From the NCBI GenBank assembly GCA_934373455.1, contig CAKRON010000054.1, positions 1 through 18,691 on the forward strand: a stretch of 18,691 bases of DNA. The letters run 5' to 3'. The notes beneath the pieces were generated by a model. The model had not been told where the DNA came from, searched no databases, and saw only the letters and a program-made list of their open reading frames with translations. Within the stretch, counting starts at the first letter, position 1, and each line of letters opens with the position of its first letter. This document shows positions 1-7,256 of the stretch, in pieces. Position numbers and translations under genes: made by a program. Source of the stretch: an uncultured Marvinbryantia sp. Lineage in GTDB: Bacteria; Bacillota; Clostridia; Lachnospirales; Lachnospiraceae.

Positions 1-717
1 GAAACTGGAAAAGAAGTTACAATAACCAAGCAGTATACATTCAAGGCAGGCTCAGAAGATGAAGCTGAAATGTTAATTGATCCAGCTGATCTGCCAGAAG
101 GATATGAAGAAGACGGAGATGCTAGTGTAACAGTATACAGAGATTATCCGAATTTTAGGACAGTCAATGTAAAGAAAATTAAAAAAACACGTACAGTAAA
201 TGTAACCTTTACCGTAGATCCAGAAATGGGAACATTGACTGATTACGCACCATCTACAGTAGTAACTTTCGAAAACCTGGATGAATTCTCAGACCAGCAG
301 CTCGAAATTCCTGCAGTAGAAGCAAAAGAAGGTTACAAGTTCGTAGGCTGGAAAGGCCAGGGAGCAGAAGAAATCAACTGGTCCGCAGATGCAAAGACAT
401 TTGGAGTAACAGGACTTGCATTCTTTGAAGAAGGATCTAACGTAGGAAATGCATCTGTTGAAGCTGTATTTGAAGAAGTTGAAAAAGAAACAGAGTCAGA
501 AACAGAGACAGAAACAACAACAGAAACAGAGACAGAAACAGATAAGAAGACTGTAGTTACCGAAAAGAACAATAAATCTGACGATAACTCCAAGAAGACA
601 TCTGATTCAGCTGTTAAGACAGGCGACACAACAACAGTAATGCCATACGTTATCGCACTGTTTGCAGCAGCAGCTCTGATCGTAGTGCTTGCTCTGAAAA
701 AAAGAAGAACATTTTAA
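1..717 (+). CDS. C-terminal part of a wall-anchored surface protein (5' end outside window)
   Basis: The frame is open from base 1, so the true start lies to the left; about 238 residues are visible. Visible residues 66-150 resemble an InlB-type B-repeat (bacterial beta-grasp-like repeat) with the GYKFVGW signature, common in clostridial adhesins. A Glu/Thr-rich low-complexity stalk follows (bases 487-540). The end is a sorting-signal arrangement: VKTGD (from about residue 205), a hydrophobic helix (VMPYVIALFAAAALIVVLAL) and the basic tail KKRRTF. This is the layout of a sortase substrate, although the usual Pro of LPxTG/PKTG is replaced by Val. Two stop codons lie in tandem (715-720), then a strong terminator. 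The role as a surface adhesin or pilin-like protein is inferred; the ligand is unknown. Confidence 0.85.
   Translation, partial: ETGKEVTITKQYTFKAGSEDEAEMLIDPADLPEGYEEDGDASVTVYRDYPNFRTVNVKKIKKTRTVNVTFTVDPEMGTLTDYAPSTVVTFENLDEFSDQQLEIPAVEAKEGYKFVGWKGQGAEEINWSADAKTFGVTGLAFFEEGSNVGNASVEAVFEEVEKETESETETETTTETETETDKKTVVTEKNNKSDDNSKKTSDSAVKTGDTTTVMPYVIALFAAAALIVVLALKKRRTF
487..540 (+). repeat. Thr/Glu low-complexity repeat (wall-spanning stalk)
   Basis: Alternating GAA/GAG and ACA codons (repeated acagag/acagaa units) encode a Thr-Glu dipeptide tract inside the surface protein, just before its sorting signal. Such tracts usually act as flexible wall-spanning linkers. The near-identical units could allow slippage and length variation. 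Confidence 0.75.
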
Positions 718-739
718 TAAAATAATTTGATTTTCTTTT

Positions 740-777
740 GGGAAAGAAGAATTCTAAGGGAGTCTTCTTTCCCTTTC
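740..777 (+). terminator. Intrinsic terminator of the surface protein gene
   Basis: GGGAAAGAAGA (740-750) pairs perfectly with TCTTCTTTCCC (763-773), giving an 11-bp stem and a 12-base loop, followed by TTTCT. It begins about 20 bases after the tandem stops. Its position argues against starting the next gene at the TTG at 738, which lies just before the stem. Confidence 0.8.
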
Positions 778-797
778 TAAATAAAAAATATAGATTC

Positions 798-1322
798 ATG
801 AGGACGCAGTATGAGAGAGAATGTAACACAAACAGAACAGGTCGTCAGAACAGACGCAGCAGTCGCAGAGAAGCGAGTAAAAAACATAATAAACGTGGAT
901 TAGTGTTAATTATTTTGTGTATATGTGTTCTGGGAATACTGGGAGTGGCTGCGAATCTATTCTTTAGTAATAAAGATAATCAGAGTAAAGGATCAACAAT
1001 TGGTTCTGAGAAAAATACGGCAGAAACTGAAGCAACAATACAGACTGTGAATAAAGATGCATTGACAAAATTGATTAACGACACAGAACAGATTAACAAG
1101 AGTGTATATACAGAAGAGTCAATAGCAGCATTGGATCAGAACATAGAAAAGGCTAAAGAGTTAGTAGCCGGAAATGCAGATCAATCAGATCTGGATGATT
1201 GTTATATGAACACGGTAAAAGCGATACAGAATCTGCAGCGGGCAGAGGAAGCATCTACAGATACGACAGAGGCAGTTACGAATTCAGAGAAGAAGAACAA
1301 CAGTACAATCGGTCTCCAATAG
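798..1322 (+). CDS. Small membrane-anchored FIVAR-domain protein
   Basis: This 174-residue protein has a very basic N-terminus rich in Arg/Asn/Ser (residues 1-33), one hydrophobic segment (about 34-55, GLVLIILCICVLGILGVAA), a polar linker, and a predicted three-helix FIVAR-like module at about 87-147 (ALTKLINDTEQIN...LDQNIEKAKELV...). FIVAR modules occur in Gram-positive wall proteins, where they bind sugars or act as spacers. The helix orientation suggests the FIVAR part is outside the cell. I chose ATG 798 because the frame extends upstream only through the preceding terminator. No strong ribosome binding site precedes 798 (A/T-rich sequence only), so translation may be weak. No sorting signal is present. 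The link to the upstream surface protein is by position only. Confidence 0.7.
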   Translation: MRTQYERECNTNRTGRQNRRSSRREASKKHNKRGLVLIILCICVLGILGVAANLFFSNKDNQSKGSTIGSEKNTAETEATIQTVNKDALTKLINDTEQINKSVYTEESIAALDQNIEKAKELVAGNADQSDLDDCYMNTVKAIQNLQRAEEASTDTTEAVTNSEKKNNSTIGLQ

Positions 1323-1338
1323 AACATAAAATGACAAG

Positions 1339-1370
1339 AGAACTTTTGCGGATGCAAGGGTTCTTTTTTT
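1339..1370 (+). terminator. Intrinsic terminator after the FIVAR gene
   Basis: AGAACTTTTGC (1339-1349) and GCAAGGGTTCT (1354-1364) form an 11-bp stem with two G-U pairs and a GGAT loop, followed directly by a run of seven T (1364-1370). It starts 17 bases after the stop codon. Confidence 0.88.
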
Positions 1371-1611
1371 GAATGACTGTGCGAATAAGTAGAATGGATG
1401 ACTTGAAAAATGTCAGGAAATCTGACAAGATAAAGAACTTATAAAAACCCAGAAAACTCTGGGTTCATATAAGATGAATAAGCAATCGATGAAACATTAA
1501 AAGAAAATTGAAATTAAGTAGGTCATTCTAGTTATATGAATAAGATAACATAGGTATGCATTCATTGTCAAACATAAAATGTAGTAAAAAACGACATAAA
1601 TTGCAAAAAAG
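1371..1611. other. Non-coding stretch between the FIVAR gene and ppk1
   Basis: No convincing open frame with a ribosome binding site is present. The stretch is AT-rich. The only clear structure is an 8-bp perfect hairpin (AACCCAGA at 1446-1453, TCTGGGTT at 1458-1465). On the minus strand it is followed by T-rich sequence, so it could terminate transcription coming from the right, but no minus-strand gene is seen here. Confidence 0.5.
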
Positions 1612-1679
1612 TGTAAATTACTATTTTACATTCTTTTTACATAAGCAGGCATGTGGATTTTACACAAAGAAACTATAAT
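1612..1679 (+). promoter_or_regulatory. ppk1 promoter with phased TTTACA array (candidate Pho box)
   Basis: A perfect TATAAT lies at 1674-1679 with no good -35 at the usual distance (ATGTGG at 1651-1656), which suggests activator dependence. Upstream are TTTACA at 1625-1630 and 1636-1641, exactly 11 bp apart, and another at 1659-1664. PhoP of Bacillus binds TT(A/T)ACA-type hexamers repeated with 11-bp spacing just upstream of -20, and ppk is a typical phosphate-starvation gene. A competing reading is a dyad operator: TGTAAA (1612-1617), 7 bases, TTTACA (1625-1630). The Pho assignment is inference. Confidence 0.5.
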
Positions 1680-1745
1680 AAGTAAGACCGCAAAAAGCAT
1701 GTATAGGAAAAGACTGGCGAATTCCGTCGCTGGAAAGGAATGTAA

Positions 1746-3824
1746 ATGAAAAAGACACAAGAGAAATATTTCATGAACCGGGAGTTGTCCTGGCTAAAGT
1801 TTAATGACAGAGTATTGGACGAAGCAGGGAATCCAGGGGTTCCACTGGCCGAGAGATTGACATTTGCGTCGATCTATCAGTCAAACCTGGATGAATTTTA
1901 TATGGTTCGAGTAGGTACGTTGATGGACCAGATGGAATCTTCAGAAGAAGTTCGGGAAAATAAAACGAATATGACCAGTAGTGAACAGGTCGAAGCCATT
2001 GTAAAAGAGACCAGAGAATTGGATCTGAAGAAGGCACGTATCTATGAGCAGCTCATGGGCGAGCTAGAGCCGAAAGGTATCCGAATCGTAAATTTTAATA
2101 AATTATCGGAAGAAGAAGGACACTTGCTGGAGACATATTTTGATACGGAGATAGCACCATATCTCTCTGCCAATATTATCAGTAAGCAGCAGCCATTTCC
2201 ATTTTTGAAAAATAAAGAAATTTATGCTGCAGCATCTCTGGAAAGCAAGAACGGAAAAATAAAAACAGCCATCATACCATGCAGCAACAATGTGTTCCGG
2301 CGATTGATTGATATCCCGACAAGACCGGGAAATTTCATGTTGTCAGAAGAACTGATCCTGCACTTTTTCCCGAAAATGTTCAAGAACTATACGGTAAAAG
2401 AAAAGACATTGGTTCGTGTTACCAGAAATGCAGATATAGATACGGAGACGATTTATGACGAAGATCTGGACTATCGTGAAGCTATGGAAAATCTGGTGCG
2501 ACAGCGCAGAAGAATGAAACCGGTACGTATGGAATTGTCCAGAAATATCAGCAAGAAAATGGTGCAAGGACTTTGCAAAGCGATTCAAGTGGATATGTCC
2601 CATGTATTTTTATCTGAAGTACCGCTGGATTTAACGTTTGTATTTGGTATCCAGAATTATTTAAGAGGCCGGGGACAAGATGCACTGTTTTATCAGAGAC
2701 GTTCTCCAAGGATGTCACAGGAACTGGATATTCGCAAGAGTTTGATTGCACAGATTGAGCAAAAGGATGTATTGTTGTCTTATCCGTTTGAAAATATCAA
2801 ATCATTTATAAATTTGCTTTATGAGGCTGCCAAAGATGATACCGTTGTATCGATTAAGATGACATTGTATCGTCTTGCGAATAAAAGCCAGATCATTGAT
2901 GCACTGATCGAAGCGGCGGAAAACGGAAAAGAAGTGGTAGTACTGGTTGAACTGCGTGCAAGATTTGATGAAGAAAGCAATATCGAATATTCGAGAAAAC
3001 TGGAGGATGCAGGATGCCGTGTAATTTATGGCTTGAATGGTTATAAAGTACATTCCAAGCTTTGTCTGATCTCCAGAAAAACAACTTCAGGAATATCGTA
3101 CATCACACAGATCGGAACAGGTAATTATAACGAAAAGACAGCGGCACTCTATACGGATCTGTCACTGATTACAGCAAATCATGAGATTGGAAAAGAAGCG
3201 GCAGGGGTGTTTGCAGCACTCCTGAAAGGTGAAGTTGTAGAAGATACACAGTATTTGCTGGTTGCTCCAAAGTGTCTGCAAAATAAAGTACTTGCTATGA
3301 TCGAGGATGAGATCGAACAGGTAAAACAGGGAAACGAGGGTTACATAGGAATCAAGATTAATTCTCTGACGGATAAGACGATTATCGATAAGCTGGTGGA
3401 AGCATCTCAGGCAGGCGTGAAGATTGAAATGATTGTCAGAGGAATCTGCTGTCTGATTCCGGGCGTAAAAGGTTACACGGAAAACATCAGAGTGGTCAGT
3501 ATAGTAGGTCGTTTTCTGGAACATTCCAGAATTTACCGATTTGGAACCAGAGATCGGGAGAAGGTATATATCGGATCTGCGGATTTCATGACAAGAAATA
3601 CGATACGCCGCGTAGAAGTTGCTGTTCCTGTTTTGGATAAAAAGATCCGTGACAGACTGGATCATATGTTTGAAATGATGATGCAGGATGACGCGAAAGG
3701 CAAAGAATTGAACAGTACAGGTATATACGAAGCCAGAGATTTAAACGAAGTAAAACTGAATTCACAGGAATTGTTTTATGCGATGGCATACAGCCAGGCA
3801 GAAAAGAGCGTGGGAGAAAGATGA
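1746..3824 (+). CDS. ppk1: Polyphosphate kinase 1
   Basis: Makes inorganic polyphosphate from the ATP gamma-phosphate, reversibly. At 692 residues it is normal length for PPK1. The N-terminal domain opens with MNRELSWLKFNDRVLDEA and SNLDEFYMVRVGTL, both hallmark PPK1 sequences. The two phospholipase-D-like catalytic domains each keep their key His: H436 in YKVHSK (the autophosphorylated residue, H435 in E. coli) and H593 in LEHSR (E. coli H592). The ATP-site stretch YPFENIKSFINLLYEAA (about residues 345-361) is also intact. AAAGGA (1734-1739) lies 6 bases before the ATG, after a leader of roughly 60 bases. The stop overlaps the next start (ATGA), so the HD-domain gene is translationally coupled. 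Regulation is discussed with the promoter entry. No ppx or ppk2 is visible here. Confidence 0.97.
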   Translation: MKKTQEKYFMNRELSWLKFNDRVLDEAGNPGVPLAERLTFASIYQSNLDEFYMVRVGTLMDQMESSEEVRENKTNMTSSEQVEAIVKETRELDLKKARIYEQLMGELEPKGIRIVNFNKLSEEEGHLLETYFDTEIAPYLSANIISKQQPFPFLKNKEIYAAASLESKNGKIKTAIIPCSNNVFRRLIDIPTRPGNFMLSEELILHFFPKMFKNYTVKEKTLVRVTRNADIDTETIYDEDLDYREAMENLVRQRRRMKPVRMELSRNISKKMVQGLCKAIQVDMSHVFLSEVPLDLTFVFGIQNYLRGRGQDALFYQRRSPRMSQELDIRKSLIAQIEQKDVLLSYPFENIKSFINLLYEAAKDDTVVSIKMTLYRLANKSQIIDALIEAAENGKEVVVLVELRARFDEESNIEYSRKLEDAGCRVIYGLNGYKVHSKLCLISRKTTSGISYITQIGTGNYNEKTAALYTDLSLITANHEIGKEAAGVFAALLKGEVVEDTQYLLVAPKCLQNKVLAMIEDEIEQVKQGNEGYIGIKINSLTDKTIIDKLVEASQAGVKIEMIVRGICCLIPGVKGYTENIRVVSIVGRFLEHSRIYRFGTRDREKVYIGSADFMTRNTIRRVEVAVPVLDKKIRDRLDHMFEMMMQDDAKGKELNSTGIYEARDLNEVKLNSQELFYAMAYSQAEKSVGER

Positions 3825-4519
3825 GCAGTCAGTCAAAAGAAACAAAAAAAGAGGAAAAAAGCCTGGATTATAAGAAGATACTGGAGAACGAGGAAGTAAA
3901 AGCTTTTTTGAAAAAAGGAAATGAGAACCTGGGAGTTCTGGGATATACAGATCATTCCGAAAAGCATTGTGCGATTGTGGCAAAAAGAGCCGGAATGATT
4001 TTAAAAGAATTCGGTTATTCCAAGCGCGAAATAGAACTGGCAGAGATCGCCGGAGCACTGCACGACATTGGCAATGCGGTGAATCGAAAGAATCATGGAG
4101 AATACGGGGCTTTGCTGGCAAACGACTTGCTGAAAAATATGAGAATGTCTCTGGAAGATCGTGTGCTGGTGGTATCTGCTATCGGTCATCACGATGAATC
4201 CACCGGAGGAGCAGTAGATCCGATATCTGCGGCATTGATTCTGGCAGACAAAACAGATGTCAGACGGAATCGTGTCCGTACCAAAGAAAAGGCCAGTTTT
4301 GATAAGCATGACCGGGTAAACTATGCAGTCACCAGTGCGTCGGTGAAATTAAATCCGGAAAAGCATGTGATTACCCTGGACCTTGAAATTGATGAAAGTA
4401 TCTGCACCATGTATGAATATTTCGAAATCTTTCTGGGACGGATGATGATGTGCCGACAAGCAGCAGAGATGTTGGGAGCTAAATTCAAACTGCTGGCAAA
4501 TGGAAGTAAAGTATTATAA
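3821..4519 (+). CDS. HD-domain phosphohydrolase coupled to ppk1
   Basis: This 232-residue soluble protein carries a complete HD-superfamily metal site: H45 (DHSEKH), H81-D82 (LHDIGN), H123-H124-D125 (GHHDE) and D143 (LADKTD). HD enzymes hydrolyse phosphate esters of nucleotides such as (p)ppGpp, cyclic dinucleotides or dNTPs; the substrate here cannot be read from the sequence. The C-terminal 80 or so residues (from about 155) form a separate mixed alpha/beta part. The ATG overlaps the ppk1 stop by four bases, so both are made from one mRNA in matched amounts. PPX/GppA exopolyphosphatases also carry an HD-like domain, but the actin-like PPX domain is absent, so I do not call it ppx. A hairpin terminator follows. 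Confidence 0.9.
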   Translation: MSSQSKETKKEEKSLDYKKILENEEVKAFLKKGNENLGVLGYTDHSEKHCAIVAKRAGMILKEFGYSKREIELAEIAGALHDIGNAVNRKNHGEYGALLANDLLKNMRMSLEDRVLVVSAIGHHDESTGGAVDPISAALILADKTDVRRNRVRTKEKASFDKHDRVNYAVTSASVKLNPEKHVITLDLEIDESICTMYEYFEIFLGRMMMCRQAAEMLGAKFKLLANGSKVL

Positions 4520-4533
4520 AAATGAAGAGATAG

Positions 4534-4576
4534 AGGGCTTGTGAGATGATTGGGTTACTCACGAGTCCTTTGTTTT
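4534..4576 (+). terminator. Terminator of the ppk1-HD operon
   Basis: AGGGCTTGTGAG (4534-4545) pairs with CTCACGAGTCCT (4558-4569) as a 12-bp stem with two G-U pairs, followed by TTGTTTT. Confidence 0.8.
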
Positions 4577-4581
4577 ATAAA

Positions 4582-4610
4582 TTGCGAAATGAACAGGATT
4601 CGATTATAAT
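4582..4610 (+). promoter_or_regulatory. Sigma-A-type promoter for the AAA/PD-(D/E)XK gene
   Basis: TTGCGA (4582-4587), 17-base spacer, TATAAT (4605-4610). It starts right after the upstream terminator and gives a leader of roughly 50 bases before the ATG at 4666. Confidence 0.75.
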
Positions 4611-4665
4611 AGTTATAAAGAGAACGTTATAAAGCAATTTGTTCAAAGCGAAACGGAGGCTGCAG

Positions 4666-6237
4666 ATGGGAAATTATTTCAATCCTGGAAATGAAAAGTT
4701 TGATCGAATGATTCATTCAGAAATCTATGTCGATAAAACAGAATTGATTTCATATACCAATGGGGTAATCAATACATTACAAGAATATGTTTGCGTCAGC
4801 AGACCTCGCAGGTTTGGAAAGTCTATGACAGCAAATATGCTTGTTGCTTATTATAGCAGGGGATGTAGTTCGGAAAGTCTTTTTCAAAATTTCAAAATAG
4901 CAAAAAACAGCACTTTCAGACAACATTTGAATCAGTATAATACTATTTTTTTAAATATGCAGGAAGTACTGAGCAGAAGCAAAAGTATTGATGACATGCT
5001 GGAGCGTATAAAAAAACTGGTTTTAAGAGAATTGCTGGTTGAATATCCAGATGTAGATTATTTTGACCGGACAGATTTGATAGAATCGATGCAGGATATA
5101 TACGGAAAATACAGATGTCCGTTTATTATTATTATAGATGAATGGGACTGTATTTTCAGAGAATACAGGAACGATCATGAGGCACAGGAACGATATCTGG
5201 ATTTCCTGAGAGATTTGTTGAAGGATCGCTCTTGCATTTATCTTGCATATATGACTGGTATTCTTCCAATAAAAAAATATGGAACACACTCTGCCCTGAA
5301 TATGTTTGATGAATTTTCAATGATAGATCCAGGCCCGCTGGCGTCCTATGTTGGATTCACGGAAGAAGAAGTGAAAATGTTATGTCAGCAATATAACATG
5401 GATATGGTGGAAATAAAGAACTGGTATGATGGATATTCTTTTCAGAATGCGGATTCTATATACAGTCCAAGATCGGTAATAAACTGCATGCGGCTTGGTA
5501 AAATAGCAAATTACTGGAATCAGACGGAAACATTTGAGGCACTTCAGATGTATATCGATTTGAATTTTGATGGCTTAAAAGATGATGTGCTAAGTATGAT
5601 TGCAGGAGAGCGGATACCAGTAAATATCGGAAGTTTTACGAATGATATGACAACATTCCGTACAGAAGATGATGTGCTGACACTGCTGATTCATTTGGGA
5701 TATCTGGCATATGACGAAATGTACCAGACAGTACGAATACCAAACAGTGAGATAAGAGCAGAATATGTAAATACGGTAGCGGTATCTGATTGGGGAACTG
5801 TATCACAGGCGTTGAAAAATTCGGCAGACACGCTACAGGCAATCTGGCAGGGGAGAGAACAGCAGGTTGCCGTGGCTATGCAGCAGGCACACTTTGAAAC
5901 TTCGCATATTCAGTATAATGATGAGAATGCTCTTAGTTATACGATATCACTTGCGCTTTATGCAGCACGTAATTATTATACAGTGCACAGAGAAATGGCA
6001 GGTGGAAAAGGATATGCTGATTTAGTATATATTCCAAGAAAAAGTTTTCCGGATAAACCAGCACTGGTAATAGAACTGAAATGGGATAAAGATGTCAGGG
6101 GAGCGTTGCAGCAGATTAAAGAAAAAGAGTATTGCCAGAGTCTGGAAGAATATGAAGGAAATATTATATTAGTAGGAATCAATTATAATAAAAAAACAAA
6201 GATACATGAATGCATGATAGAAACACAGAGAAAATAA
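4666..6237 (+). CDS. AAA-ATPase-like protein with C-terminal PD-(D/E)XK nuclease domain
   Basis: This 523-residue protein matches the large, poorly understood AAA-ATPase_like plus PD-(D/E)XK (DUF1703-type) family, abundant in gut Clostridia and Bacteroidetes. The N-terminus has the family signature (NPGNEKFDRM, YVDKT). A Walker-A-like motif reads RPRRFGKS (46-53), and Walker B is IIIIDEWD with D158/E159. The C-terminal nuclease fold keeps D452 (GYADLVY), E470-x-K472 (VIELKW) and a downstream QQIK helix (482-485), so the active site looks complete. GGAGG (4655-4659) sits 6 bases before ATG 4666, favouring it over the in-frame TTG at 4639. The YARHG gene starts 48 bases downstream without an obvious terminator. 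The biological role of the family is not established; defence or mobile-element control is speculation. Confidence 0.88.
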   Translation: MGNYFNPGNEKFDRMIHSEIYVDKTELISYTNGVINTLQEYVCVSRPRRFGKSMTANMLVAYYSRGCSSESLFQNFKIAKNSTFRQHLNQYNTIFLNMQEVLSRSKSIDDMLERIKKLVLRELLVEYPDVDYFDRTDLIESMQDIYGKYRCPFIIIIDEWDCIFREYRNDHEAQERYLDFLRDLLKDRSCIYLAYMTGILPIKKYGTHSALNMFDEFSMIDPGPLASYVGFTEEEVKMLCQQYNMDMVEIKNWYDGYSFQNADSIYSPRSVINCMRLGKIANYWNQTETFEALQMYIDLNFDGLKDDVLSMIAGERIPVNIGSFTNDMTTFRTEDDVLTLLIHLGYLAYDEMYQTVRIPNSEIRAEYVNTVAVSDWGTVSQALKNSADTLQAIWQGREQQVAVAMQQAHFETSHIQYNDENALSYTISLALYAARNYYTVHREMAGGKGYADLVYIPRKSFPDKPALVIELKWDKDVRGALQQIKEKEYCQSLEEYEGNIILVGINYNKKTKIHECMIETQRK

Positions 6238-6285
6238 CGGAGATTATAAGACAGTTGATATGTCTGAAGAAAGGGAAAAGGCGCT

Positions 6286-7164
6286 ATGAAAGGTAGAAGA
6301 TGTGCAGTAGTTTTTTGTATGACAGCTATGTTGTTATCAGTAACTGAGATGGGAGCAGGATTGTGGAAACAGGGAGAGTTCGTTGCAGCTGCGGAGGATT
6401 CTATGTGGAAGGAAGTACCGGAGAATTTTGTATTTTCCAGTGGTGTAGGTGCATGGGCAACCGAATTACAGGTGGAAGATGATGGTTCATTTACAGGTTA
6501 TTACCACGACTCAGATATGGGAGGAACCGGAGAGGGATATCCGAATGGAACGGTTTACATCTGTAATTTTTCCGGTAAGTTTTCTGAACCATTAAGATTT
6601 GATAAGTATATGTATGGAGTGAACCTGAAAGAATTAAAAACAGAAGGAAACGAAGGCGATTTTTATATTGAAAATGGTGTACGATATGTATATTCGGAAC
6701 CATATGGTATTTCCGGTACCAATCAGTTTACGTTATATGCACCTGGACAGCCATACTCAGAAGTGTCAGAAGACTTTGCATGGTGGGTTAGAAGTATATA
6801 TGGGAATGAAGATACAGATTACCTGAATTGCTATGCCATCTGTAATGAAGCTACTCAGGATGGATTTGTTTCTTATGATAATCCACAGGCAGATTCTAAT
6901 GATGACGAATATATATTTCCAAATTCTGATAAAGAATATCTGACACAGCAGGATATTGCTTACATGACCAGCGAGGGAATTCAGCAGGCAGTAAATGAAA
7001 TCTATGCCAGACATGGAAGGGTATTCCAGAAGGCTGATGTGGCTGCTTATTTTGCATCCAAAAGCTGGTATCATCCGATTCAGGGCAAGACAGATGATCA
7101 GATTGTGGCAGAATTTAACAGTTATGAAAAAGCAAACGTAGATTTTCTTGCGCAGTATCTGTAA
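6286..7164 (+). CDS. Secreted YARHG-domain protein
   Basis: A 292-residue protein with an N-terminal secretion signal: basic MKGRR, a hydrophobic stretch at about 6-20, and a possible cleavage after AAA near residue 36. No lipobox is evident. The middle region (about 50-200) is acidic, rich in Tyr/Gly/Asp, and not assignable by eye. At the C-terminus, EIYARHG (238-244) followed by an aromatic Trp/Tyr-rich stretch (FASKSWYHP) is the YARHG domain, an extracellular module seen in many Clostridia, sometimes thought to act in wall binding or peptidase contexts. No catalytic residues are recognised. A purine-rich GGGAAAAGG lies before the ATG. It may be co-transcribed with the preceding AAA/nuclease gene, though the two products act in different compartments. 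Confidence 0.8.
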   Translation: MKGRRCAVVFCMTAMLLSVTEMGAGLWKQGEFVAAAEDSMWKEVPENFVFSSGVGAWATELQVEDDGSFTGYYHDSDMGGTGEGYPNGTVYICNFSGKFSEPLRFDKYMYGVNLKELKTEGNEGDFYIENGVRYVYSEPYGISGTNQFTLYAPGQPYSEVSEDFAWWVRSIYGNEDTDYLNCYAICNEATQDGFVSYDNPQADSNDDEYIFPNSDKEYLTQQDIAYMTSEGIQQAVNEIYARHGRVFQKADVAAYFASKSWYHPIQGKTDDQIVAEFNSYEKANVDFLAQYL

Positions 7165-7218
7165 AAAGGTATAAAAAGCCCTCTTTTGGATATAAAAGGT
7201 AGAAATAGATAGAAAGCA

Positions 7219-7227
7219 TGTTATAAT
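7219..7227 (+). promoter_or_regulatory. Extended -10 promoter of the ATPase-nuclease pair
   Basis: TG-T-TATAAT (TATAAT at 7222-7227) is a full extended -10 element. The matching -35 position (7199-7204, GTAGAA) is poor, which is usual for this promoter type. It leaves a leader of about 20 bases containing AGGAGG (7244-7249), 7 bases before the ATG at 7257. The pair can therefore be expressed independently of the upstream genes. Confidence 0.65.
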
Positions 7228-7256
7228 GGTACTTATAGAGTCCAGGAGGAAATAAT

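Noticed and set aside
333..629. Minus-strand frame with a Ser-Val repeat
   Set aside because: It is the mirror of the Thr-Glu repeat in the surface protein and has no features of its own.
738..797. Upstream TTG start for the FIVAR-domain gene
   Set aside because: The extra 20 codons run through the terminator hairpin of the preceding gene and have no ribosome binding site of their own; ATG 798 is more sensible.
1446..1465. Perfect 8-bp hairpin as a functional terminator or small RNA
   Set aside because: No plus-strand T-run and no minus-strand gene to terminate; no promoter clearly drives an RNA ending here. It is kept only as a note in the intergenic entry.
4639..4665. In-frame TTG start for the AAA/PD-(D/E)XK gene
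   Set aside because: GGAGG at 4655-4659 is well placed for ATG 4666, where the conserved family N-terminus begins.
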